A stretch of DNA of 64,000 nucleotides from Ruminococcus flavefaciens 007c (GTDB lineage: Bacteria; Bacillota; Clostridia; Oscillospirales; Ruminococcaceae), in NCBI RefSeq assembly GCF_000571935.1, contig NZ_ATAX01000022.1, forward strand, positions 52,812 to 116,811, written 5' to 3'. Positions 1 to 9,669 of the stretch are shown piece after piece. The stretch's first letter is position 1; each line of letters starts with the position of its first letter. A program made the position numbers and the translations under genes. The notes beneath the pieces were generated by a model. The model had not been told where the DNA came from, did no database searches, and saw nothing but the letters and a program-made list of their open reading frames with translations.

Positions 1-1
1 T

Positions 2-802
2 GATAAGGAGCTTGCTTTACGACTAATGCCTAAGGTATATCCTGATGTTTCCTTTGAAGAGCTTGAATCCCGAAGAAAAGACAAGCTTATGAATGAAGTT
101 GAACGTATGAAGATTGAATTCTCTGAATACGACGATTATACTATGACTTTGGGCGAAGGTTCAAGACCAGTAGACATTGACTACGACACATTTTCTGACA
201 TTATCACTCCACTAATAACAGAAAACGTACTTAATTCTATACTGAAAATAATGGAGAAAGCCAATGTCAGCCCCGAAAACATTGATGCTGTTATTCTCGC
301 TGGCGGTTCAAGCAGTTTAAGACCGTTTGCAGATATTATTCTTTCTTTATTTGGTGAAGAAAAAATCATATTTGACGATGAGAACAACAGGTATCAGTGG
401 ATGGTTGCTAAGGGAGCTGCTATCACTTCTGCGATAGACTGCGATTTCAGGCTTGGCGATGATATTTGTATTCTGCTAAGTGATGATGAAACATACCCTA
501 TCCTGAAGAAAGATATTAATAAGGTTGGTGACAGGAGTAAACCTATTTCTTTCTCTTTGACAACCGATTCCAGCGATGCTCACTTCATCTTTACTGATTC
601 TACTGGTAAAAACCGATATGCAACAATTTCGGTTAATGCCAAGGGCTATGTTGACGAAAAATTTGATTTGTTGGTTGAAATCGGAAAAGATCAGATAGCA
701 AGAGTAATTATAAAGAACGACTATATTGGAAACGGTTATCACGTGAAACACGAAATAAATAAGCTGAGGTTTTATTATGATCTAAAAGATGTTGAGGAAT
801 AA
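2..802 (+). CDS. Hsp70-like (DnaK/actin-fold) ATPase, C-terminal part, start outside window
   Basis: The frame is already open at base 2, so the gene begins upstream and only about 266 residues are visible. The motif VILAGGSSSLRPFAD matches the second phosphate/adenosine motif of Hsp70 proteins, and VAKGAAITSA matches the VAxGAA helix that ends the nucleotide-binding domain. What follows is only about 110 residues, so a full DnaK substrate-binding domain and lid are absent. The stop lies 5 bp before the UvrD-like helicase gene, which suggests one operon with it and with the DrmA/DrmB pair. A role in chaperoning or switching a defence complex is inference; the Hsp70-fold assignment rests on the ATPase motifs alone. 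Confidence 0.75.
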   Translation, partial: DKELALRLMPKVYPDVSFEELESRRKDKLMNEVERMKIEFSEYDDYTMTLGEGSRPVDIDYDTFSDIITPLITENVLNSILKIMEKANVSPENIDAVILAGGSSSLRPFADIILSLFGEEKIIFDDENNRYQWMVAKGAAITSAIDCDFRLGDDICILLSDDETYPILKKDINKVGDRSKPISFSLTTDSSDAHFIFTDSTGKNRYATISVNAKGYVDEKFDLLVEIGKDQIARVIIKNDYIGNGYHVKHEINKLRFYYDLKDVEE

Positions 803-807
803 TTATT

Positions 808-3129
808 ATGATTAAATCAAATATAAGTATTGCTTCAAACATATATATCAGAAGCGATCCTGACATCAGAAGGGACAGAAAGTATACTGAGAAAATAACA
901 GGAGCTAAACTGCTTAATGATATACGCAGGCGATATGTTGGATTTGAAGCAATTCCGTTAACACAGGTACAAAATCAAATATTATCGGGAAATCAAACCT
1001 GTGCATACGCTAAAGACGGTCAGATGTCTTTTGGTCCGGTAATGATAGATGGTGTTCTTCGTTGGCAAAGCAGATGCGAATACACTGCTTGTCCAGGTTT
1101 CAATGGATGCTTTCCGCAAGTAATAACCCGTGAACCAGTAACAGAAGATGATGCTGAAGAAAAGAAGAGCTTACAAGAATTCTTTGAGGCGCTTGGTATC
1201 ATCATACAGGACGATGTTGTTGTTTTTGAAAGAGACAGAAACACAGCGAAGATAGAAGAAACCCCTAAAGAATACGTCGCTCCTACAGAACAAGCTGTCG
1301 AAGAAATAAAGGAAATAAGCAAGCAATACGCAGAAATAACTTCGCCTGATTGCATTGTTTCAGCTCCATTAGACTCACACATCATAATGAATTCAGGTCC
1401 AGGTACAGGAAAAACCTATACTATCATTCAGCGTTTGATTTATATTCTTGCAAACAACCTGTGTTCTGCTGATGAAATATATATCCTATGTTATACACGT
1501 TCAGCAAAGAAAGTTGTTGAAAGTAAGATAGACGAGGCTGTCATTAACGGTATACTACAGCCTTCTGCTAAAAACATCTGCGTATTGACATTTGACTCCT
1601 ATGCTACATATTTTTTAATGGCTATGCGCGAGCAAGGTGTTATTACAGAAAACTTTGACAACTATGATTATAACGAAAGAATAATACTTTTTAATAAGCA
1701 TATAACGCCAGAGGACTTTGAAGGTATAAGTTACTTTATTGTCGATGAGATACAGGATCTTGTAAATGAACGTGCTGAAATGGTACTCAAAATATTAAAG
1801 CACTTAAACTGTGGTTATCTGCTTGCCGGAGACCGCTGTCAGTCAATATATGATTACGAAGCAGATAATGATGCAACTCTTGACTCAGTAAAGTTCTATG
1901 AACTTGCTGAAAAGCAGTTCCCTGATGATATGCTCAGATATGAAATAACTGTCAATAGAAGACAAGCTCCAGATTTAGCCGAAGAAGCAACAAAGATGCG
2001 TAAAGTATTGCTGAGCGAGAGCTTTTTGGAACAGAACAAATACGCAAACAGCATAATATCGCAGTATTCAGGCAAAACAAAGGTTGAACAGTACATAAAA
2101 ACACTTACTCAGCCTCCAACAGTATCAACAGCCATTCTGTGCAGAAACAATGGTGAAGCAGAATACATAAGCGGATTGTTATGCGAAAAAGGCATAGTTC
2201 ATACATTGAACAGAGGTGTAAACAATGTTGTTCCTCTTCCACGGTGGATTGCTGACGTTTTCTGGGATTACTGCCGTGATACGATAAGCAAAAGCACCTT
2301 TATTGAGAGAATCTCCTTCAGGGCGAATGTGAAATCAGATCCCGAAACGCTTTGGGAACTTTTATGTAAACTTTCAGACTCACAGGATAAAGCTGTAATA
2401 AATGTTCCTGCATTGACTACCGCACTTACGATAACTAATAACATCCCAGGTGAGTTTTATGATAATGCTCCTATGCTTACAGTTTCAACTATCCACAAAG
2501 CAAAAGGCAGCGAATATGACAGGGTTATCCTCATCGAGTCGGATATAAAGCCTTCTTCTGACAGTGCAGAAGAAGCAAGAGTTCGGTATGTAGCACTTAC
2601 TCGCCCTAAGTCGCAGTTCATTACTATGAAAAAGAATTCAAAGTATTTTAAGCGAACGATGTCAGGACGAGTTATCGAAACAGGACTTCATAATATGTAT
2701 AAGACAAACAATCGGTACTGCAAGTGTATAACAGTAGGACTGACTGGAGATATTGATAATAATTCGTTTGTATCCGGCGATTTCGACTCTATACTTGATT
2801 TACAGGAATACATCATTCATAATATCAAACTATATGATAAACTTTCTGCAAAGCGTTCATCTGCTACCAGATTGTATGAGATATTTCATAATGGACGCTG
2901 CATTGGTTCACTATCTAAGCAGATGATAAGTGAGCTTGATATGGGTGTAAGTTCGACGGATTATAAATTCAATCTGCCTGACAGATTAGAAAACCTTTAT
3001 GTCAGTGGTATAACCACTGAGGTGCTGAAACAGTTCAGTGCAAATATTCCGATTGAATATCAAAAATCAAGGATATGTTTTGGTATTCAGATAACAGGAC
3101 TTGCCAAACTTGTATTTGAAAAGAAGTGA
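808..3129 (+). CDS. UvrD/Rep-like superfamily 1 DNA helicase with N-terminal cysteine cluster
   Basis: The product has 773 residues. Walker A GPGTGKT lies near residues 197-203, the DEXQ-box equivalent is VDEIQD near residue 313, and the C-terminal motifs STIHKAKGSEYD and RVRYVALTRPKSQF are those of UvrD-family helicases. The first 190 residues are not helicase; they contain C66, C90, C95 and C101 (last three spaced CEYTACPGFNGC), which could bind zinc or an iron-sulfur cluster. It sits 5 bp after the Hsp70-like gene and 4 bp before the DrmA-type gene, so it belongs to the same operon. A UvrD-type helicase is not a named DISARM component, which makes this unit unusual. Substrate and polarity cannot be read from sequence. 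Confidence 0.85.
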   Translation: MIKSNISIASNIYIRSDPDIRRDRKYTEKITGAKLLNDIRRRYVGFEAIPLTQVQNQILSGNQTCAYAKDGQMSFGPVMIDGVLRWQSRCEYTACPGFNGCFPQVITREPVTEDDAEEKKSLQEFFEALGIIIQDDVVVFERDRNTAKIEETPKEYVAPTEQAVEEIKEISKQYAEITSPDCIVSAPLDSHIIMNSGPGTGKTYTIIQRLIYILANNLCSADEIYILCYTRSAKKVVESKIDEAVINGILQPSAKNICVLTFDSYATYFLMAMREQGVITENFDNYDYNERIILFNKHITPEDFEGISYFIVDEIQDLVNERAEMVLKILKHLNCGYLLAGDRCQSIYDYEADNDATLDSVKFYELAEKQFPDDMLRYEITVNRRQAPDLAEEATKMRKVLLSESFLEQNKYANSIISQYSGKTKVEQYIKTLTQPPTVSTAILCRNNGEAEYISGLLCEKGIVHTLNRGVNNVVPLPRWIADVFWDYCRDTISKSTFIERISFRANVKSDPETLWELLCKLSDSQDKAVINVPALTTALTITNNIPGEFYDNAPMLTVSTIHKAKGSEYDRVILIESDIKPSSDSAEEARVRYVALTRPKSQFITMKKNSKYFKRTMSGRVIETGLHNMYKTNNRYCKCITVGLTGDIDNNSFVSGDFDSILDLQEYIIHNIKLYDKLSAKRSSATRLYEIFHNGRCIGSLSKQMISELDMGVSSTDYKFNLPDRLENLYVSGITTEVLKQFSANIPIEYQKSRICFGIQITGLAKLVFEKK

Positions 3130-3133
3130 TTAA

Positions 3134-6100
3134 ATGTCGCATTATTCAGAGTTTTATAATGCAATAGATGATATTGCTGATCATCTCAGGACTGATTTTG
3201 TCGGTCCGGTTGAAGATGATGAAGTATTAGAAATGGAAGAACCATTAAGTCGTTATTCGCTCGGAATTCTTTGGGCACAGCCGAAAAGCAAAGACTCTGA
3301 ACCAGTCGATATAGATCGCTCAATGGAAGAAATGTTTGATGACGAATCAGAAGATAGCGAAGAACCGAAGAACATCAGTGTTTTCAAACCATCTACAATG
3401 GGTGTCTCCTTTGCATCGTTTCCGAACAATAGACTGAATATCATATTTAACTATGCTGTTTATCATCATTCTGAAAAGATAATAAACGAAAATGAAAAAG
3501 AAATCAGAAAACATTATTACACAAGAGAAGCACGAAAATTTCAGACTGAGATCGTTGTTCCGGATAAAGTATGCAATTCAGTTATTTCCGATAAAGGTAA
3601 TAGCGATGTTATAGTATATCTTCATGTCAGAAAAATAAACGATGACGGCAGCGAACTTGTAACTGTATCTGTTCTTAATAAGAAGAAAGCAGGAAATGAA
3701 TTCTTAGAAAGCAATGGAGGTGCATTGTTTCAATGTATTCTCTCTATTAAGAACGATAAGGGCTTCATGCCTGTTTACAGAAGAAATATCCATAAGTCTT
3801 TTGAAGAAGAAAAGAATGATATGCTATATGATTCTATAAACAATTATTCTTATGGTCATGGATGCTCATCTGTTCATGTTGAAAAACATGGCATCGTAAC
3901 CGAAGTAAAGAGTGAATTCATACCGCAATTCAGAATGTTGCAGATGATGCCGAGGTTATTTGACAACTCTGAATACCTTTATATGAATTATTGGAGCAAA
4001 GCGGATAGGAACATGGCTTGTCATCAGCTTGATTCCTTTATCATGCAGTATCAAAAATGGTATGACGAATTAAAAAATAGCACAGAACTAATCAAGAAAT
4101 ATCCAGATACAGCTTCCGATTCATTCAAAAAGATCGAACGCTGTATCTCCCGATTGCGTAAAGGCGTTGAAACGCTAAAAACGAATGATAAAGCTTGGGA
4201 ATCCTTTCTTTATATGAACGAAGCTATGCTCCTGCAGCGTGTTAAAACAAAGCATTGCTCACCTGATATTGTAAGCTGGTATCCTTTCCAGATGGCTTAT
4301 ATCCTGCAAATCATTCCTGATATCGTAGATAATGATTCTGAATTTCATAAAGATGTTGACCTTCTGTGGTTTCCTACCGGCGGTGGTAAGACAGAAGCTT
4401 ATCTCGGTCTTTCCGCTTTCTCTATCTTCTTTAGAAGGCTTAGTAGCAATAAGGACGATATAAACGGCGTAACCATTATCATGAGGTATACGCTAAGACT
4501 TCTTACGCTACAGCAGTTTGAAAGAGCTACAGCTCTTGTATGTGCTTGTGAGCATATGCGAAAGAAGTACGGTATACCAGGCAACGAGATCTCTATCGGA
4601 TTATGGATAGGTTCGGGTATGACACCAAATCATATTGAAGATGCCACTGAAACCTTAAAGAAAATCCGTGAAGATTCGACAGCAACTATTTACGAAGCAA
4701 ATCCTATGCAGATCACCAGATGCCCCTGGTGCGGAGCAGAGATCGGTGTAGGTGGTTATAAAGTCAGCAACGGCAGTATGAATATTTCCTGCTGTAATAA
4801 CCATGAATGCGAATTTCATACCCATTTACCGATTTATGTAGTAGATGATGATATCTATCGTATTGCCCCGACATTCGTTCTTAGCACAGTTGATAAATTT
4901 GCAAGAATAACATGGGAAGAACAAGCAGGCAATCTACTCGGTGCAAACGGCTGTAGACCACCTGAGCTTATCATCCAAGATGAACTTCACCTTATTTCCG
5001 GGCCGCTTGGCTCAATCACCGGAATATATGAAATGGCAATCGAAAATATTTGCAAGCATTACGGTAAAGTTCCAAAAATTATAGCCTCTACAGCAACTGT
5101 AAAGAATGCGGATAATCAGATCAAGATCCTTTATAACAGGAAGATGATACAATTTCCTCCGAACGGTTTGTTACATACCGATTCATTCTTTGCCATAGAA
5201 GCCGATTTGTCAAAGCGTCCTGCAAGAACATATCTTGGTATATGTTCTATTGGCTCAGGAACGTCGGAAATGCTTATAAAAACATTTGCTTTGCTAACCT
5301 TTATGAAGCATTTGTACAGGTTACAGGGAAAACCAACCGATGTTGTCGATCAGTTCTACACATATGTAGGCTATTTCAACACGCTTAAAGAGCTTGGCTC
5401 AAATTCAATTATCATATCAGACCGTATATCAGCAGAAATCAAGTATCTTGCGACTTACAAATTCAAAAAAGAAGCTGAAAGTGTCAATATGAAAATTGAC
5501 TGTGCAAATGCCGATATACCTTCATATTTCCGAAACAACGAGCTTACAAGCCGTAATTCAGCAAAGGAAATCAAAGCTGTCCTCGAAAGGCTTGCCAATA
5601 AATACACCAGCGAGGATTGTTTCGACTACATCATGGCTTCCAATATGCTGTCTGTCGGTATAGATATTGACAGACTCGGAGTTATGTGCGTTTACGGTCA
5701 GCCAAAATCCAATTCAGAGTACATTCAGGCTACCAGCCGTGTAGGAAGAACTAATCCCGGTCTTGTTATATCCATTTACAACAGTATGAGGTCAAGAGAT
5801 AAGTCTTACTATGAGCAGTTTTGTTACTATCACAGTACATTTTATAAATATGTTGAAGCTACAAGTGTTACCTCATATTCTCCCCGTGCTATTGAAAAAG
5901 CTCTGCATTGCGCTATGATGGCTATCATCAGGCATACTATACCTCGATACAATCCCAATGAGAATGCCTGTAAATTCCTTAGAAATGATAGAGATGTCGA
6001 ACTTGTAAAACAAAGTATATTGAAAAGAGTCAATGACATTGAGCCTCGCATTAAGGAATATGCAGAAGAATGGCTGAATTATTACTTGGATTGCTGGAAG

Positions 6101-6268
6101 GAGCTTGCAGACAGTCTCCCTGATAAGTTAGTGTTTTCAGATTATCATAACGAAGATAGAGCTCTATTTCGTAGTGCAGACAATCAAAACGGTTCAGATA
6201 TTCCGACTATACTCAATTCTGTAAGAAATGTTGAACCTGCTGCCAATATTTATTTTATAAAGAGATAG
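3134..6268 (+). CDS. drmA: DISARM-type helicase DrmA, copy 1
   Basis: This 1044-residue protein carries Walker A PTGGGKTEA near residue 416, a zinc-binding pair CPWC...CCNNHEC near residue 530, the DEXH box QDELH near residue 615 and motif VI QATSRVGR near residue 866. The long N-terminal part before the helicase core and the whole motif set match the second DrmA of this window (16469-19789). In DISARM, DrmA is a superfamily 2 helicase that works as a complex with DrmB to restrict phage DNA. The neighbouring DrmB gene starts 11 bp downstream behind a GGAGG site, consistent with coupled expression. The DrmA family call is firm; what this copy does beside the second copy is unknown. Confidence 0.88.
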   Translation: MSHYSEFYNAIDDIADHLRTDFVGPVEDDEVLEMEEPLSRYSLGILWAQPKSKDSEPVDIDRSMEEMFDDESEDSEEPKNISVFKPSTMGVSFASFPNNRLNIIFNYAVYHHSEKIINENEKEIRKHYYTREARKFQTEIVVPDKVCNSVISDKGNSDVIVYLHVRKINDDGSELVTVSVLNKKKAGNEFLESNGGALFQCILSIKNDKGFMPVYRRNIHKSFEEEKNDMLYDSINNYSYGHGCSSVHVEKHGIVTEVKSEFIPQFRMLQMMPRLFDNSEYLYMNYWSKADRNMACHQLDSFIMQYQKWYDELKNSTELIKKYPDTASDSFKKIERCISRLRKGVETLKTNDKAWESFLYMNEAMLLQRVKTKHCSPDIVSWYPFQMAYILQIIPDIVDNDSEFHKDVDLLWFPTGGGKTEAYLGLSAFSIFFRRLSSNKDDINGVTIIMRYTLRLLTLQQFERATALVCACEHMRKKYGIPGNEISIGLWIGSGMTPNHIEDATETLKKIREDSTATIYEANPMQITRCPWCGAEIGVGGYKVSNGSMNISCCNNHECEFHTHLPIYVVDDDIYRIAPTFVLSTVDKFARITWEEQAGNLLGANGCRPPELIIQDELHLISGPLGSITGIYEMAIENICKHYGKVPKIIASTATVKNADNQIKILYNRKMIQFPPNGLLHTDSFFAIEADLSKRPARTYLGICSIGSGTSEMLIKTFALLTFMKHLYRLQGKPTDVVDQFYTYVGYFNTLKELGSNSIIISDRISAEIKYLATYKFKKEAESVNMKIDCANADIPSYFRNNELTSRNSAKEIKAVLERLANKYTSEDCFDYIMASNMLSVGIDIDRLGVMCVYGQPKSNSEYIQATSRVGRTNPGLVISIYNSMRSRDKSYYEQFCYYHSTFYKYVEATSVTSYSPRAIEKALHCAMMAIIRHTIPRYNPNENACKFLRNDRDVELVKQSILKRVNDIEPRIKEYAEEWLNYYLDCWKELADSLPDKLVFSDYHNEDRALFRSADNQNGSDIPTILNSVRNVEPAANIYFIKR

Positions 6269-6279
6269 GAGGTTTTGCA

Positions 6280-8088
6280 ATGCCAAAACCGACATTCAGA
6301 AAGAAATCAGTAGATAACGACAACAGTATTTCCAAGTTCTCTGATGAAAAAATTTCAGTTGGTGATATACGAAAGACTCAGGTTATAACCACTTTCGGCG
6401 TTGGTTCTATTGTAGATTTCAAGGATGATACCGTAATAATTGCATCTACTGACGATTGGGATTATCCGCCTGAATCTGAAGAAGTGGAAAAAAGAAAAAT
6501 ATTCAACGAAAACCTTTCTGTTATTACAGAAGCTGAATACTTTTTAATGCCAAAGACTACGCAAAACACAAACCACTTTTCCAAAGGAAAGAATATCACT
6601 TCATATGTATTTCCTGAGAAACTTCATTGTTCCAGATGCGGTAACCTTTACGATTTCAGAGAGTTAAATATTAAAGACCGTCATAGATGCCCTCAATGTA
6701 AAAATATTCTGAACGCTTCTCGTTTTATCGTAGTTTGTACAAGAGGTCATATGGACGATTTTCCTTATGATTGGTGGGTGCATTATGGAAAGCCTTGTCC
6801 GTCAGGTGTAAAGTCGCCAAGAATAAAAATGGTCAATATTTACAACAGAACGGATATTGACAGCTTACGACTTGAATGTACTGAATGTAAGAGCACAAGA
6901 AGTATGGTTCAGGTTTTTTCTGAAAATGCTCTTTCGGAGTTCCGTTGTACCTGTAAGCACCCTCATTTTAAAAATCCGTATGCAAGAGTTCAGTATGGTT
7001 GTAATGATAAAATGAGAGCAAGATTACGTTCGGCATCTGGCGTGTATTTTCCTATAACCAAAGCTGCTTTACTGATTCCGCCTTGGAGCAGAAAGGACGT
7101 AAGCTGTATTCAAAAGAATTATGAGATAATAAAAGCTGTTGAAGAAGTCGATGAAAATAAGGTTATATTCGCAATAAGAAAGCTTATTCATAATGAAACT
7201 GTTTCCGATGAAGAAATCATGAGATCATGGAAGGATGTAAAATTCTCTAAAGAACATAATCAGAGACGATCGGAGTTATCAGTTTATGAAGATGAATATG
7301 CCATTCTTTCAAAAGAATCTAATTCAAATGAAGACAAGTTCTCCTCATATACATCAGTTATTCCTGAAAGATACCATCAGTTTTTTGAACAGCTTGTTGT
7401 AGTTGACAGGCTAACTGTTACGCAGGCTTTTACTGGATTTACAAGAATAACTCGTAACGAGTCTAATAGTGTGGCTATCTCTCAGTATCCTAAGCCTTGG
7501 CTGCCTGCTGTTGAATTGACTGGCGAAGGTATCTTTATAAGATTTAACAATGAAAAGATTTCACAATGGAGAAAAGAAAACTTTTCACGGTACAGAAGAA
7601 TGAAGAAAGCAATGGAGGATAGCAAATTTACATTAGATGTATTTTCTGAAACATATGTTATGCTTCATACCTTTGCTCACTTATTCATTCGTGAGATTTC
7701 TAACATTTGCGGATATAGTGCAGCATCTATAAGAGAAAAGATATACAGCGAGATCAATGACAAAGATGAAGTGAAGATGTGCGGTGTTCTTATATTTGTA
7801 TCTTCTTCTGACAGTGATAGCAGCCTTGGCGGACTTATAAGTATAGCTGATAATAAAGATACATTTGAAAAAATAATGGATAGTATGCTTGATCGAGCAA
7901 GTTGGTGCAGCGGAGATCCGTTATGTATATCTTCAATGAAGCAAGGCTATAAAAATCTAAATTACGCTGCCTGCCATGACTGTACACTCCTTCCTGAAAC
8001 ATCTTGTGAACGGTTCAATTGCTTCCTTGACCGAGCTTCAATTGTCGGATTGCCTGACAATCCCGCACTTGGATTTTTTAATACTTGA
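6280..8088 (+). CDS. drmB: DISARM protein DrmB (DUF1998), copy 1
   Basis: The 602-residue product begins after GGAGG at 6268-6272. It shows CSRCG...CPQC near residues 113-134, the MDDFPYDWWVHYG segment typical of DrmB, the HTFAHLFIREIS helix near residue 464 and the C-terminal cysteine motif CHDCTLLPETSCERFNC near residues 567-583, which is the DUF1998 signature. DrmB partners DrmA in DISARM and probably uses these cysteines for metal-stabilised folding. It is the last gene of unit A and is followed by a strong terminator at 8097-8135. It is clearly related to the second DrmB (19791-21554) but diverged along its whole length, so the two pairs are old paralogues rather than a recent duplication. 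Confidence 0.9.
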   Translation: MPKPTFRKKSVDNDNSISKFSDEKISVGDIRKTQVITTFGVGSIVDFKDDTVIIASTDDWDYPPESEEVEKRKIFNENLSVITEAEYFLMPKTTQNTNHFSKGKNITSYVFPEKLHCSRCGNLYDFRELNIKDRHRCPQCKNILNASRFIVVCTRGHMDDFPYDWWVHYGKPCPSGVKSPRIKMVNIYNRTDIDSLRLECTECKSTRSMVQVFSENALSEFRCTCKHPHFKNPYARVQYGCNDKMRARLRSASGVYFPITKAALLIPPWSRKDVSCIQKNYEIIKAVEEVDENKVIFAIRKLIHNETVSDEEIMRSWKDVKFSKEHNQRRSELSVYEDEYAILSKESNSNEDKFSSYTSVIPERYHQFFEQLVVVDRLTVTQAFTGFTRITRNESNSVAISQYPKPWLPAVELTGEGIFIRFNNEKISQWRKENFSRYRRMKKAMEDSKFTLDVFSETYVMLHTFAHLFIREISNICGYSAASIREKIYSEINDKDEVKMCGVLIFVSSSDSDSSLGGLISIADNKDTFEKIMDSMLDRASWCSGDPLCISSMKQGYKNLNYAACHDCTLLPETSCERFNCFLDRASIVGLPDNPALGFFNT

Positions 8089-8096
8089 ATTACAAC

Positions 8097-8135
8097 AAGA
8101 GGACTTGAATGATAATTCATAGTCCTCTTTATTAT
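8097..8135 (+). terminator. Rho-independent terminator of the first DrmAB unit
   Basis: A perfect 9-bp stem, AAGAGGACT paired with AGTCCTCTT, is followed by TTATTATT. It lies 8 bp after the drmB stop and separates unit A from the promoter of unit B. Confidence 0.8.
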
Positions 8136-8215
8136 TGGAATAGTAAACAATTGAAGCACAACCGCTTTAATCTTGTATGATTTAACAGATTTCACAAAAA
8201 TGCTGTTCGTTTTTC

Positions 8216-8244
8216 TTGCTTTTTCTCTGAAAATGTGGTATAAT
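8216..8244 (+). promoter_or_regulatory. Sigma-A promoter of the methyltransferase/DrmD/DrmAB unit
   Basis: TTGCTT and TATAAT are separated by 17 bp. Transcription would start near 8251 and leave a leader of about 120 nt before the ATG at 8371. The leader shows no strong hairpin. No other good promoter is seen between this point and 22.2 kb, where genes overlap or abut. Confidence 0.7.
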
Positions 8245-8370
8245 AGACAATGTATAATATCCATTTGTATTGCTATTTAAACCAGTTCCATTTCATCTTA
8301 CACTGAGCAATACTCTATGCCCTATTATGGCACTTAATTAATTTATAAATCAAAAAAATGAGGGAGAACT

Positions 8371-9669
8371 ATGTCAGCATCATCTGTACAGCACAGATAT
8401 AATTTTATAGATTTATTTGCGGGTGCCGGAGGTTTATCAGAAGGATTTGTTCAGGCTGGATTTAAACCGATAGCTCACGTTGAAATGAATGAATTTGCTG
8501 CCAAAACCTTGGAAACGAGGAGCGCATATTATTACTTAAAAGAAACTAATAATCTCAGTATCTACACAAAGTACTTATCAGGTAAAATAACTCGTGATCA
8601 ATTTATGGAGCACATACCAGCTTCAATTACCAAAACTATTATTCATGAAACAATGTCAGATAAGACCCTACCTGGTATTTTTAAAACTATTGACGGAATT
8701 ATGAAGATAAAAGGCATTAATTCTGTAGATGTAGTTATCGGAGGGCCGCCTTGTCAGGCTTATTCTCTTGTTGGAAGAGCACAAAGCAGTCATATGGACA
8801 CTCCTATGTCAGAGGATCCTCGTAATTTCTTATATAAGCTCTACGGACGTTTCTTAAAGAAATACCAGCCTAAAATGTTTGTTTTTGAGAATGTAATGGG
8901 AATCATATCTGCAAACGGTGGTTCTACATGGAAAAACATTCAAAAGTATCTTAAACGTATAGGTTATGAGATCGAGTGCAGAGAACAACACGCAAGTTAT
9001 TTTGGAGTTCTACAGAATAGACGCAGAATGATAATTGTTGGCTGGCTGAAAAATAGTGGATTAAAGTATCCTGATTTTATTGAAATCAAAACAAATTCAG
9101 TAGTAAACGACTTGTTCAAAGATTTACCGAAATTGTTGCCTGGTGAAAGCTCAGATAAGTATTCCAAAACCAAGGCAAGCAACTACGTGACCGAATCTGG
9201 CATCAGGACTTCAAGCGACGTTCTGACCTTGCATTCAAGCCGAAATAATAATGATCGTGATATAAGTATATATCGCAGAGCGATTGAATTATGGAACGAC
9301 GGACATAAAAGGCTAAACTATAATGACTTGCCTGAAGAATTGAAAACACACAAAAACAGGCATTCATTCACCGATAGATTTAAAGTTGTTGAAGGCGATG
9401 AAGCTTATTGCCACACCATTTTAGCACACTTGTCGAAAGACGGACATTATTTTATTCATCCGGATATAAACCAGCACCGTTCTATAACCGTCAGAGAAGC
9501 CGCAAGAATACAATCCTTCCCTGATAGTTATTTCTTTGAAGGGCCGCGCACTGCACAGTATATTCAAATAGGAAATGCAGTTCCACCTATCATGGCAAAA
9601 GGGATAGCCATGGGGATTTTCAAAGAGCTATATGAGGGTGATAACAGTGAAACACAATCTACTGCTTGA
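8371..9669 (+). CDS. drmMII: DNA (cytosine-5-)-methyltransferase, DrmMII type
   Basis: This 432-residue enzyme has the C5 methyltransferase motifs in order: FAGAGG (SAM binding, residues 16-21), GGPPCQAYS with the catalytic cysteine near residue 128, FENVMG, QNRRRM, and the C-terminal VREAARIQSFP and QIGNAVPP. The variable target-recognition region lies roughly between residues 230 and 350. In class 2 DISARM a C5 methyltransferase marks host DNA so that the helicase-nuclease machinery spares it. Being first in unit B is consistent with that role. It starts after GGGAG. A solitary or ordinary type II methylase is the alternative, but no cognate type II endonuclease is adjacent. Confidence 0.9.
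   Translation: MSASSVQHRYNFIDLFAGAGGLSEGFVQAGFKPIAHVEMNEFAAKTLETRSAYYYLKETNNLSIYTKYLSGKITRDQFMEHIPASITKTIIHETMSDKTLPGIFKTIDGIMKIKGINSVDVVIGGPPCQAYSLVGRAQSSHMDTPMSEDPRNFLYKLYGRFLKKYQPKMFVFENVMGIISANGGSTWKNIQKYLKRIGYEIECREQHASYFGVLQNRRRMIIVGWLKNSGLKYPDFIEIKTNSVVNDLFKDLPKLLPGESSDKYSKTKASNYVTESGIRTSSDVLTLHSSRNNNDRDISIYRRAIELWNDGHKRLNYNDLPEELKTHKNRHSFTDRFKVVEGDEAYCHTILAHLSKDGHYFIHPDINQHRSITVREAARIQSFPDSYFFEGPRTAQYIQIGNAVPPIMAKGIAMGIFKELYEGDNSETQSTA

Noticed and set aside
9632..9646. ATG at 9632 as the start of drmD
   Set aside because: The GTG at 9647 has a GAGGG site at the right distance; the ATG overlaps that site itself.
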